Source: Butyricicoccus sp. (GTDB taxonomy: Bacteria > Bacillota > Clostridia > Oscillospirales > Butyricicoccaceae). From it: a stretch of 5,585 nucleotides of DNA. The stretch covers positions 1 to 5,585 of the forward strand of contig JAHHRJ010000086.1 of assembly GCA_020025885.1 (NCBI GenBank). Reading direction: 5' to 3'. Positions within the stretch are counted from its first letter, which is position 1. Each line of letters begins with the position of its first letter. A model generated the notes under the pieces. That model was not told where the DNA came from and did no database searches. It saw nothing but the letters and a program-made list of their open reading frames with translations. This document shows positions 1-5,499 of the stretch, piece by piece. A program made the translations under genes and the position numbers.

Positions 1-26
1 ATAACTGCTTATCGGGCACATGATAC

Positions 27-115
27 GGAGAGGTATCGAAGTGGTCATAACGAGGCGGTCTTGAAAACCGTTTGTCCGAAAGGGCGCGTGGGTTCGAATC
101 CCACCCTCTCCGCCA
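27..115 (+). tRNA. tRNA-Ser (anticodon UGA)
   Basis: This is a class II serine tRNA that reads UCA and related UCN codons. The acceptor strand GGAGAGG (27-33) pairs perfectly with CCTCTCC (105-111), followed by discriminator G112 and an encoded CCA (113-115). The anticodon stem is GCGGT (55-59) with ACCGT (67-71), and the 7-nt loop CTTGAAA puts TGA at 62-64. A variable arm lies between 72 and about 89, and the T arm carries GGTTCGAATCC. The 89-nt length with a long variable arm is normal for tRNA-Ser. There is no terminator directly after it, only a few Ts, so it is probably transcribed together with the next tRNA from a promoter upstream of the window. Confidence 0.97.
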
Positions 116-161
116 TTTTTAGATTCGGCGGGTGCCCAAAGCAGATCACAATTTTATATTC

Positions 162-251
162 GGAGAGCTACCCAAGTGGTGAAGGGGCTCCCCTGCTAAG
201 GGAGTAGGGTGCGAAAGCGTCGCGAGGGTTCAAATCCCTCGCTCTCCGCCA
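162..251 (+). tRNA. tRNA-Ser (anticodon GCU)
   Basis: This is a class II serine tRNA that reads AGC/AGU codons. Acceptor GGAGAGC (162-168) pairs with GCTCTCC (241-247), followed by discriminator G248 and encoded CCA (249-251). The anticodon stem CTCCC (188-192) pairs with GGGAG (200-204), and the loop CTGCTAA places GCT at 195-197. The variable arm contains a GCG-AAA-GCG-type stem-loop, and the T arm is CGAGGG-TTCAAAT-CCCTCG. The final A of CCA is the first A of the terminator stem. It lies 46 bp after tRNA-Ser(UGA), a typical spacing for a tRNA operon. Degenerate copies of its 3' end recur downstream at 363-384 and 492-513. Confidence 0.97.
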
Positions 252-284
252 AAAAAGACTGGAACTTTGTTCCGGTCTTTTTTT
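251..284 (+). terminator. Intrinsic terminator of the tRNA-Ser pair
   Basis: A near-perfect hairpin starts at the tRNA CCA. A251-C265 pairs with G269-T283 around a 3-nt TTT loop, with one G-T pair (260/274), and the right arm runs into a T tract. The left arm begins with six As, so the element could also stop leftward transcription coming from the convergent MATE gene, which has no hairpin of its own immediately after its stop codon. Confidence 0.9.
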
Positions 285-290
285 GTTCGA

Positions 291-370
291 GGGATTTGAA
301 AGGCGGCTCTTAGCAATATGCCAGTGGCATATTGCAACCGCCGTGGCTTTTCCGCAAAAAAGCAAATCCC
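291..370. repeat. Nested palindromic element
   Basis: Three inverted repeats are nested. The outer arms are GGGATTTG (291-298) and CAAATCCC (363-370). The middle arms are GGCGG (302-306) and CCGCC (338-342). The inner, perfect 11-bp arms are 313-323 and 325-335, centred on G324. A small side hairpin, GCTTTT/AAAAGC (346-351 with 358-363), lies on the right and overlaps the outer arm at 363. The whole could extrude as a cruciform or fold as RNA. It resembles a palindromic intergenic (REP/MITE-like) element, although no family is recognised. The related unit at 433-513 keeps the flanking sequence but has lost the perfect palindrome. Confidence 0.6.
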
Positions 371-384
371 CGCTCTCTGACAAA
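363..384 (+). repeat. Decayed copy 1 of the tRNA-Ser(GCU) 3' end
   Basis: The segment starts with CAAATCCC, identical to 231-238 of the tRNA. It continues with CGCTCTC after loss of one T relative to the tRNA, then a degraded version of the acceptor/CCA tail. No tRNA body precedes it, so it is not a functional tRNA gene. Confidence 0.6.
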
Positions 385-491
385 CACCCCACCCTTTTCC
401 ACTATTCTTTTATTCCTTCAAAGCTCCCCAATGGCAGCTCTTACCTTTGCACCAGTGCCATATTGCCAATCACCGCAATTCCTCACAAAAG

Positions 492-513
492 CAACTCCCC
501 GCTCTCCGCCAAT
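492..513 (+). repeat. Near-exact copy 2 of the tRNA-Ser(GCU) 3' end
   Basis: Aligned without gaps against 231-252, 20 of 22 positions match by eye. The run GCTCTCCGCCAA (501-512), which covers the acceptor 3' strand, discriminator and CCA, is identical to 241-252. No D arm or anticodon arm precedes it. A direct repeat of a tRNA 3' end is what an att site of a tRNA-targeting integrase looks like, but no integrase gene is present, and the 240-bp interval to the real tRNA is too short for an element. Confidence 0.65.
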
Positions 514-580
514 CCTCTGACCTGCCTCCTACTTTTCTCCCACCTACAATCACCCAAAACATTCTAGGCTTTCTATCACT

Positions 581-1945
581 TTAAGTTCGCGTAATTTGTT
601 TAATCCACTTGCGCGATCGCACACGCAAAAAGATGACAGGGCATTTGCCAACCTGATCCATTTTCAGGCAGAAAAACACAACTACTGGTGAAAAATGGAA
701 CACAAATGCAGACAATGCCGCACATGGTAGACAGATAAGCCAAGTAAATACCATGTTATTCCACATTGCAAATTTGGTGTCTCCTCCCGCACGCAAAATG
801 CCGCAGTCTGCCGCCATCTGGTAACAAGTCCCGACAGAAGTGAGCGCCAGCACCGCGATAAACTGACTGGTGAGTTTCGCCGCTTCCGGCGATAAAGTAT
901 CATAAATCATGAGTACAGGCATGCGAGACAGCAAAATAATCAAGCCTGTCACAATCCCAATCATGCAGAAAATCACCTGAAACGTGAACGCAGTCTGATC
1001 GATTTTTTCTTTTTTGCCTTCTCCAAGCGTCTTTCCGGTCAAAATTGCAGCAGCGCTGGCAGCACCATATCCAACCACCGATAAAATCTGGAACACCAAA
1101 ACCGAAATCGAGTTGGCTGGCAGCACGAGCGCGGAATTTTCCATATTTCCTAAAATGGAAGTCTGTACAATGGAGGAAACGCCCCAAAGCGCCTGTGTAA
1201 TGAGCACAGGGAGCGAAACCGCAATATAATCCCGCATATAGCTTACATCAATGCAGAGGAGCTTGCGCACACCGAGGCACAACGTATGCTCTCGAAAGCG
1301 CAGATACCAAACCACAATTCCTAGCTCTACAATTCGGGAAATCAAGGTCGCGATCGCTGCACCGCGAATGCCCAATGCAGGTGCACCGAAATTTCCATAA
1401 ATCAGGATGTAGTTAAGGCAAATATTGATACAAAGTGTGGAAGCCGATATGATATACCCTAACTTTACAATGCCGATCGTGCGCAGAGAAGCCGTCAGCA
1501 TATTGGTCAGGGCAAAAATGATATAGGTAAAGCAGATAATCCGTAAATAATTCACCGCTTGCGCAATAATAACTGTATCATTGCTCATCATGCGTATGAT
1601 CTGTTTTGGAAACAACAGTGCTCCCACAAACATGATCGCTGCAATGCCGACACCAAAGCGCAGTCCTGCGCCGATGATATGGGGCACAGGCGCAAGCTCC
1701 CGTTTGCCCCAGTACCGCGCCCCCAGCACGATCACACCTTCTCCGACGCCTTGCACCAGCATTTGCAGAAAAAATTGCATTTGGTTACACAAAGACGCAC
1801 CCGACAGTGCATCTTGTGAAAAACGACCGAGCATAATATTATCAGCCAGATTGACCGAGTATGTCAGCAGATTTTGCAATGCCAATGACAAAGTAAGCAC
1901 CGCAAACGTATGATAAAATGCCCGATCTCGCAGCATACGATTCAT
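581..1945 (-). CDS. MATE family efflux transporter
   Basis: This encodes a 454-residue integral membrane protein of the MATE (multidrug and toxic compound extrusion) family, which exports cationic drugs or metabolites in exchange for Na+ or H+ across the cytoplasmic membrane. The hydrophobic pattern fits the family's usual 12 helices in two pseudo-symmetric halves, about residues 10-230 and 245-440. The first helix ends in the family signature N-L-A-D-N-I-M-L-G (32-40), with D35 at the position of the conserved TM1 acidic residue. It is followed by a Q-rich TM2 region and a G-E-G-x(4)-G-A-R-Y-W-G-K loop. The C-terminus (D-Q-V-x-K...W-I-K-x-I-T-R) is complete and family-like. The ATG at 1945 is chosen because GGGGGAG (1960-1954) sits 8 nt upstream. 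An in-frame ATG 27 codons earlier adds a charged, non-hydrophobic leader and has no such site. The gene is monocistronic, divergent from the wall-synthesis operon and convergent with the tRNAs. Substrate cannot be told from sequence. Confidence 0.93.
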   Translation of the reverse strand: MNRMLRDRAFYHTFAVLTLSLALQNLLTYSVNLADNIMLGRFSQDALSGASLCNQMQFFLQMLVQGVGEGVIVLGARYWGKRELAPVPHIIGAGLRFGVGIAAIMFVGALLFPKQIIRMMSNDTVIIAQAVNYLRIICFTYIIFALTNMLTASLRTIGIVKLGYIISASTLCINICLNYILIYGNFGAPALGIRGAAIATLISRIVELGIVVWYLRFREHTLCLGVRKLLCIDVSYMRDYIAVSLPVLITQALWGVSSIVQTSILGNMENSALVLPANSISVLVFQILSVVGYGAASAAAILTGKTLGEGKKEKIDQTAFTFQVIFCMIGIVTGLIILLSRMPVLMIYDTLSPEAAKLTSQFIAVLALTSVGTCYQMAADCGILRAGGDTKFAMWNNMVFTWLICLPCAALSAFVFHFSPVVVFFCLKMDQVGKCPVIFLRVRSRKWIKQITRT

Positions 1946-1953
1946 AACCAACT

Positions 1954-1960
1954 CTCCCCC
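1954..1960 (-). promoter_or_regulatory. Ribosome-binding site of the MATE gene
   Basis: GGGGGAG on the minus strand lies 8 nt before the ATG at 1945. It decides between this start and the in-frame upstream ATG at 2026. Confidence 0.75.
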
Positions 1961-1963
1961 AAT

Positions 1964-1978
1964 AGAAGTATATCTTCT
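1964..1978. repeat. Small inverted repeat just upstream of the MATE RBS
   Basis: AGAAG (1964-1968) and CTTCT (1974-1978) flank a 5-nt TATAT centre. The repeat sits 3 nt upstream of the MATE Shine-Dalgarno site. It could be a weak operator or a small mRNA hairpin, but five base pairs is short enough to be chance. Confidence 0.25.
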
Positions 1979-2046
1979 CTCTATCCACAAATTCTCACAC
2001 CGCAAACACTCCAGTCTACGTTGCAAGCTTTCTGCCTACTCCTAAA

Positions 2047-2075
2047 AGGATATCACATTTTACCAACGCTGTAAC
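2047..2075 (-). promoter_or_regulatory. Candidate promoter for the MATE gene
   Basis: On the minus strand, GTTACA (2075-2070) and TATCCT (2052-2047) are separated by exactly 17 nt, with TGA forming an extended -10 TGn just before TATCCT. Each hexamer matches the sigma-A consensus at 4 of 6 positions. It would give a leader of about 95 nt before the ATG. The match is modest and other starts are possible. Confidence 0.35.
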
Positions 2076-2194
2076 CAAAATCTGGTGATTTACTGCTATA
2101 TTTTTCTCCAAACACAAATGATCTATCTGCTGTATCTTCCTGTAATCCTGCCCACTTTTGCCCAATATCTTTCCCCTTTGATAAAAAATTGCAG

Positions 2195-2223
2195 TTTACG
2201 CGTCCAAACCACTGTGCTATAAT
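2195..2223 (+). promoter_or_regulatory. Sigma-A-type promoter of the FHA-SEDS/PBP operon
   Basis: TTTACG (2195-2200) and a perfect TATAAT (2218-2223) are separated by 17 nt, and TGC before the -10 hexamer supplies an extended -10 element. Transcription would start near 2230, leaving a short leader of about 40 nt with the ribosome-binding site near its end. No riboswitch or attenuator fits in so short a leader, so the operon is probably expressed constitutively in growing cells. Confidence 0.75.
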
Positions 2224-2254
2224 GATATATCAAACAACCCATTTAACCCCGCTG

Positions 2255-2263
2255 AAGGGAGGA
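2255..2263 (+). promoter_or_regulatory. Strong RBS that sets a TTG start
   Basis: AAGGGAGGA lies 8 nt before the TTG at 2272. This near-ideal Shine-Dalgarno site supports TTG as the true start codon. The first in-frame ATG is residue 16, which would remove the N-terminal helix region and lacks such a site. Confidence 0.8.
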
Positions 2264-2271
2264 ATCTTTGA

Positions 2272-4065
2272 TTGTCTGAATTTTTAACCGGACTGCATGA
2301 ATCTTTGCAGGCTGGCATGGATGGACTGTACAGTTTTGTGCAGGAAATACCCCTTGTTGGTGTTTGGTATACAACTGTCGTGCGTTTTGTTCTGCCAGTG
2401 CTTGGTCTATTGATCCTCGTGTCTGCCATTCGCTCTTTGTTGTCGGTCAAACACACCGCAGAGGTTTGGGGATATCTGAACTTTTCCGGTGACCAGCGTG
2501 TGCCACTTACCCACTGGGAAAATATCATTGGGCGGCAAAAGACCGCTGATGTTGTGATTGATGACCCGACGATCTCACGTACCCATGCCGCACTCATTCG
2601 CCAGCCGGATGATACTTGGAAAATCTATGACCTTGGTTCAACCTCTGGCACCTATGTGCGCAAGCGCACCGTTCCCACAGAAGAGGCACTCCCTGTGCAC
2701 TTTGGGGACAAGATTACATTTGCCGATGTCTCCGCACGGTTGGAGCCCGTTTCTGCGGAAGAAAAGAAGGCACGCATGGAACGCCGCGCGGCGCAGGATC
2801 GTCCAGTATCCCCATGGGGGCTGCTAATCTTGATGACTTTTTTTCAGATGCTCACCTGTATCCAGCTGATTATCTCAACCGGAGACCGTGCTGACCCTGC
2901 ACTTCCGCTGATCTTTCTTGGCATGACCGCTCTCATGTGGGTTTACTGCCTGACCTTGCGTGCATTTCGGCGCGTTGGTTTTGAAATGGAAATCATCGCC
3001 TTTTTCTTATGTACCTTGAGCTTATCTGTGACGGCTTCCTTTGCGCCTTCCTCTGTATTCAAGCAGTTTGTTGCAATTGTCTTGGGGCTGATCGGCTTTC
3101 TGGTTTTAGGCTGGTTCCTGCGCGACTTACGCCGTGCAAACTTTTTGCGCCGTCCTATGGCAGTCTTTGCCGTTTTGCTGCTCGTGGCGACCCTTGTGCT
3201 GGGCAGTTCCGATGGGGGCGCAAAGAACTGGATCACCTTTGGTGGAATGTCTCTCCAGCCTTCCGAACTTGCCAAGGTCTGCTATATCTTTGCAGGCGCT
3301 GCGACCCTTGATCGCCTGTTCCGCAAGAAAAACCTCGGTCTGTTTATGGCGCTCACCCTGATTTGTCTGGGTTGTCTCGCACTGATGAACGACTTTGGTG
3401 CCGCGGCAATTTTCTTCGTGACCTTTATCGTCATTGCATTTCTGCGCTCTGGCGACTGGACAACGCTCGCGCTCATCTGCGGCGGCTGTGGCGCAGGTGT
3501 ACTTGTGCTCCTGTCTGTCAAGCCCCATGTGATGCGGCGTTTTGCGAGCTGGGGACACATCTGGGAGGATGTCTATGGCACTGGCTTCCAGCAGACCCAC
3601 TCCCTGACTGCCGCTGCATCGGGTGGCATGGTTGGTGTTGGTGCTGGCAATGGCTGGCTGCGTGTCGCTGCTGCCGATACCGATATGGTGTTCTGTAAGA
3701 TCTGTGAAGAATGGGGACTGATTATTGCCATTCTTGCCGTGCTCTGCATCGTAACGCTTGCCGTGTTTGCAGTCCGTGCCTGTCGTGCGGGTCGTTCCAG
3801 CTTTTACACCATCGCCGCTTGCGCTGCAACCTCACTGATGGTATTCCAGACTTGTCTCAACGTATTCGGTGCAGTCGATATCCTGCCGCTGACTGGCGTT
3901 ACTTTCCCCTTCCTTTCCAACGGCGGCACTTCTATGCTCGCTTCTTGGGGATTGCTCGCCTTCCTAAAGGCATCTGACACCCGACAAAACGCCAGCTTTG
4001 CCATTCGCCTGCCCTCACGGCGCGAACTGAAACACGAGGAGAACGAATATTATGAGAAAGATTGA
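2272..4065 (+). CDS. FHA domain-SEDS (RodA/FtsW) peptidoglycan glycosyltransferase
   Basis: This 597-residue membrane protein is predicted to polymerise lipid II into glycan strands. In order it has an amphipathic start, an extra membrane helix (about 36-53) followed by basic residues, and a cytoplasmic FHA domain (about 65-158) with G87-R88, S102-R-T-H105 and G-S-T-S-G-T (122-127). A charged linker (161-178) follows, and then about ten SEDS helices (about 183-566). SEDS signatures are intact: G-A-K-N-W (316-320), Q-P-S-E (329-332), N-D-F-G (373-376) with D374 at the position of the catalytic aspartate, G-T-G-F-Q-Q...G-G-M-V-G-V-G (436-457), and the T-G-V-x-F-P-F-L-S-N-G-G-T-S segment (541-554). 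An ordinary RodA/FtsW is about 370-420 residues, and the excess here is the N-terminal module. The FHA loop has S125 where the canonical Asn sits. The reading frame overlaps the downstream PBP gene by 14 bp. Whether it serves elongation (RodA), division (FtsW) or sporulation (SpoVE) is not decidable here, though the partner favours a RodA-like role. Confidence 0.93.
   Translation: MSEFLTGLHESLQAGMDGLYSFVQEIPLVGVWYTTVVRFVLPVLGLLILVSAIRSLLSVKHTAEVWGYLNFSGDQRVPLTHWENIIGRQKTADVVIDDPTISRTHAALIRQPDDTWKIYDLGSTSGTYVRKRTVPTEEALPVHFGDKITFADVSARLEPVSAEEKKARMERRAAQDRPVSPWGLLILMTFFQMLTCIQLIISTGDRADPALPLIFLGMTALMWVYCLTLRAFRRVGFEMEIIAFFLCTLSLSVTASFAPSSVFKQFVAIVLGLIGFLVLGWFLRDLRRANFLRRPMAVFAVLLLVATLVLGSSDGGAKNWITFGGMSLQPSELAKVCYIFAGAATLDRLFRKKNLGLFMALTLICLGCLALMNDFGAAAIFFVTFIVIAFLRSGDWTTLALICGGCGAGVLVLLSVKPHVMRRFASWGHIWEDVYGTGFQQTHSLTAAASGGMVGVGAGNGWLRVAAADTDMVFCKICEEWGLIIAILAVLCIVTLAVFAVRACRAGRSSFYTIAACAATSLMVFQTCLNVFGAVDILPLTGVTFPFLSNGGTSMLASWGLLAFLKASDTRQNASFAIRLPSRRELKHEENEYYEKD
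4036..4042 (+). promoter_or_regulatory. RBS of the PBP gene inside the upstream reading frame
   Basis: GAGGAGA lies 9 nt before the ATG at 4052 and within the last codons of the SEDS gene. With the 14-bp frame overlap this points to translational coupling and roughly matched synthesis of the two partners. Confidence 0.7.
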
Positions 4066-5428
4066 ACGGCGTGCGGTATTGTGCCTTTTCCTTGCGCTTG
4101 CACTGATTGCCGGACTGGGGCTGTTTTGCTTCCGCTATGTGACCAAGGCAAGCACTTGGGCATCCTACCCCTTTAACCGCCATATGTATGACAACAGTGG
4201 GCAGCTGATCGGCGGCACAATCACCGACCGAGACGGTGACGTGCTCACAGAAGTCAAAGATGGCAATCGCATCTTTTATCCAGATGCTACCGTCCGAAAA
4301 GCGACCCTGCACGCGGTCGGTGATCCACAGGGCAACATCGGCACAGGTGCACTGACTGCCTTTGCTGGTGATCTTTCTGGTTATAATCTCATTACTGGCG
4401 GATATTCGCCGATTGGCAGCAAACACACACTTGCACTAACGATTGACGCTGGCATCAATGTGACTGCTTACAAGGCATTGGACGGACGACAGGGCACAGT
4501 TGGTGTCTATGACTATACAACGGGCGAGGTCCTGTGCATGGTGTCTACGCCGTCCTTTGACCCCATGAACCCACCTGATCTATCTGGTGCAGACAAAGAC
4601 CGCTATGACGGTGTTTATCTCAACCGCTTTTTATCCTCGGCACAGGTTCCCGGATCGATTTTTAAAACAGTCACCCTTGCCGCCGCACTGGAGGAAATTC
4701 CCGACCTCAAAACCCGCTCGTTCCGCTGTACTGGCGAAACAGAAGTTGGCGGCTCGGTCATCACCTGTCCCAAGCCACATGGCAAGCTGGATATCCAGTC
4801 TGCATTTGCAAACTCCTGCAACGGCGCATTTGCGCAGCTTGCCGCAGAGATGGGTGCAGATACCATGACCCACTATGTGAACAAAGCAGGGCTTACGACC
4901 CGCATGTCGATCAACGGTATCATGACCGCTGCCGGCAAGTACGATGTATCCAAGGCAGACAAAGGGCAGATTGGCTGGTCTGGTGTTGGACAGTACACAG
5001 ATACAGTAAATCCTGCCAATATGATGACCTTTATGGGTGCGATCGCAAATGGCGGCAAAGCTGCTGTTCCGCGTCTCGTTTCCAGCGTGACCAGTTTGGA
5101 TACTGGTTTGCCCTCCTCATGGACAACAACCACCCAGACAGATACGCTGATCGAACCCAATATCGCCGCAGAAGTCAAAGCCATGATGAAAAATAATGTC
5201 GTACAGACGTATGGACAAGACCGTTTCCGTGAAATGGATATCGGTGCAAAGTCTGGTACGGCTGAGGTTGGCGGCGGCAAACGTCCAAATTCTTGGTTTG
5301 CTGGCTTTCTTGATGATCCCGCTCACCCTTATGCATTTATCGTGCTGGTTGAAAATGGCGGCGGTGGTGCTTCTGTTGCCGGTCAAATTGCAGCTTCTGT
5401 ACTGCGTGCTTGCGTGGATAAATATTAA
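4052..5428 (+). CDS. Class B penicillin-binding protein (PbpA-like transpeptidase)
   Basis: This 458-residue D,D-transpeptidase is predicted to cross-link peptidoglycan stems outside the membrane as partner of the SEDS protein. It has a signal anchor (about 8-29) after basic residues, then a short pedestal (about 40-120) with D-R-D-G-D-V-L-T (59-66), and a transpeptidase domain (about 125-455). All active-site motifs are present: S202-x-x-K205 in P-G-S-I-F-K with S202 the acylated serine, S255-C-N257 (SxN), and K400-S-G-T403 (KTG equivalent). T-P-S-F-D-P (166-171) is another family landmark. At 458 residues it is well short of typical PBP2/FtsI proteins (550-700) because the pedestal is reduced and no PASTA repeats follow. 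In this it resembles actinobacterial PbpA. The ATG is supported by GAGGAGA at 4036. It is the second and last gene of the operon, followed 24 bp later by a terminator. Beta-lactam binding is expected from the family. The specific cellular process is inferred only. Confidence 0.93.
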   Translation: MRKIERRAVLCLFLALALIAGLGLFCFRYVTKASTWASYPFNRHMYDNSGQLIGGTITDRDGDVLTEVKDGNRIFYPDATVRKATLHAVGDPQGNIGTGALTAFAGDLSGYNLITGGYSPIGSKHTLALTIDAGINVTAYKALDGRQGTVGVYDYTTGEVLCMVSTPSFDPMNPPDLSGADKDRYDGVYLNRFLSSAQVPGSIFKTVTLAAALEEIPDLKTRSFRCTGETEVGGSVITCPKPHGKLDIQSAFANSCNGAFAQLAAEMGADTMTHYVNKAGLTTRMSINGIMTAAGKYDVSKADKGQIGWSGVGQYTDTVNPANMMTFMGAIANGGKAAVPRLVSSVTSLDTGLPSSWTTTTQTDTLIEPNIAAEVKAMMKNNVVQTYGQDRFREMDIGAKSGTAEVGGGKRPNSWFAGFLDDPAHPYAFIVLVENGGGGASVAGQIAASVLRACVDKY

Positions 5429-5452
5429 CTATAATTCGCCACAAACAAAAGC

Positions 5453-5499
5453 AAAAAATCCAATGTGCATCTATTTCTAAATACACATTGGATTTTTTT
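5453..5499 (+). terminator. Bidirectional intrinsic terminator
   Basis: AAAAAATCCAATGTG (5453-5467) pairs with CACATTGG plus ATTTTTT (5484-5498) around a 16-nt A/T-rich loop. The T tract on the right ends the wall-synthesis operon 24 bp after its stop codon. The A tract on the left makes the same hairpin work for leftward transcripts, which would fit a convergent gene entering from the right. Confidence 0.9.

Larger units (their letters stand above)
231..513. repeat. Degenerate ~130-bp tandem repeat seeded by tRNA-Ser(GCU) 3' ends
   Basis: Aligned by eye, the tract has a period of 129-132 bp. tRNA 3'-end-like segments start at 231 (the real tRNA), 363 and 492. GGCGGCTCTTA at 302 recurs as GGCAGCTCTTA at 433. 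CCAGTGGCATATTGC at 321 recurs as CCAGTGCCATATTGC at 452. The T-rich stretch after the tRNA terminator (270-288) has a loose counterpart at 397-415. Copies have diverged strongly between these anchors. The region has no credible coding capacity. The pattern fits repeated duplication of the tRNA 3' half plus its trailer, or remnants of elements that inserted at this tRNA. The sequence does not distinguish these. Confidence 0.7.
285..580. other. Intergenic stretch without a credible gene
   Basis: This interval separates the tRNA terminator from the 3' end of the convergent MATE gene. It contains the palindromic element and the tRNA-derived repeats listed separately. From 514 to 580 the + strand is C/T-rich and shows no hairpin terminator for the MATE gene. 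Open frames crossing it on either strand read through tRNA or repeat sequence, lack a convincing ribosome-binding site, and look like no known protein. Confidence 0.7.

Noticed and set aside
168..392. Minus-strand open frame of 74 codons across the tRNA and palindrome
   Set aside because: It translates the complement of tRNA-Ser(GCU) and the terminator. The R-A-R-D-L-N-P-R string is the familiar artefact of reading a tRNA-Ser gene backwards.
231..513. CRISPR array
   Set aside because: There are only two to three degenerate repeat units of about 130 bp, with no short conserved repeat/spacer alternation.
162..513. Integrated mobile element bounded by att sites at the tRNA
   Set aside because: The 3'-end copies fit att-like repeats, but the interval is only about 240 bp and contains no integrase or other gene. 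At most it is a remnant.
283..567. Plus-strand open frame of 94 codons in the repeat tract
   Set aside because: It has no Shine-Dalgarno site, runs through the palindrome and both repeat units, and has a low-complexity Ser/Pro-rich composition. It is an accident of the repeat.
1967..1972. TATACT on the minus strand as a -10 box for the MATE gene
   Set aside because: Transcription would begin at or inside the Shine-Dalgarno site, and there is no acceptable -35 hexamer 16-18 nt upstream.
1946..2026. 27-codon N-terminal extension of the MATE protein
   Set aside because: The extension is charged, unlike the family N-terminus, and covers the region between the likely promoter and a good RBS at 1960-1954. 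The ATG at 1945 is preferred.
2076..2194. Riboswitch or leader RNA ahead of the wall-synthesis operon
   Set aside because: The region lies upstream of the assigned promoter, holds no substantial stem-loop beyond AAATC/GATTT, and the transcribed leader is only about 40 nt.
2217..2597. Minus-strand open frame of 126 codons opposite the start of the FHA-SEDS gene
   Set aside because: It lies entirely opposite the rightward promoter and coding region, has no recognisable domain, and is a shadow frame.
3127..3600. Minus-strand open frame of 157 codons inside the SEDS gene
   Set aside because: The sense strand encodes conserved SEDS motifs across the whole interval. The antisense product looks like no protein family.
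3932..4426. Minus-strand open frame of 164 codons across the SEDS/PBP junction
   Set aside because: It covers two well-supported sense genes and has no RBS or recognisable motif.
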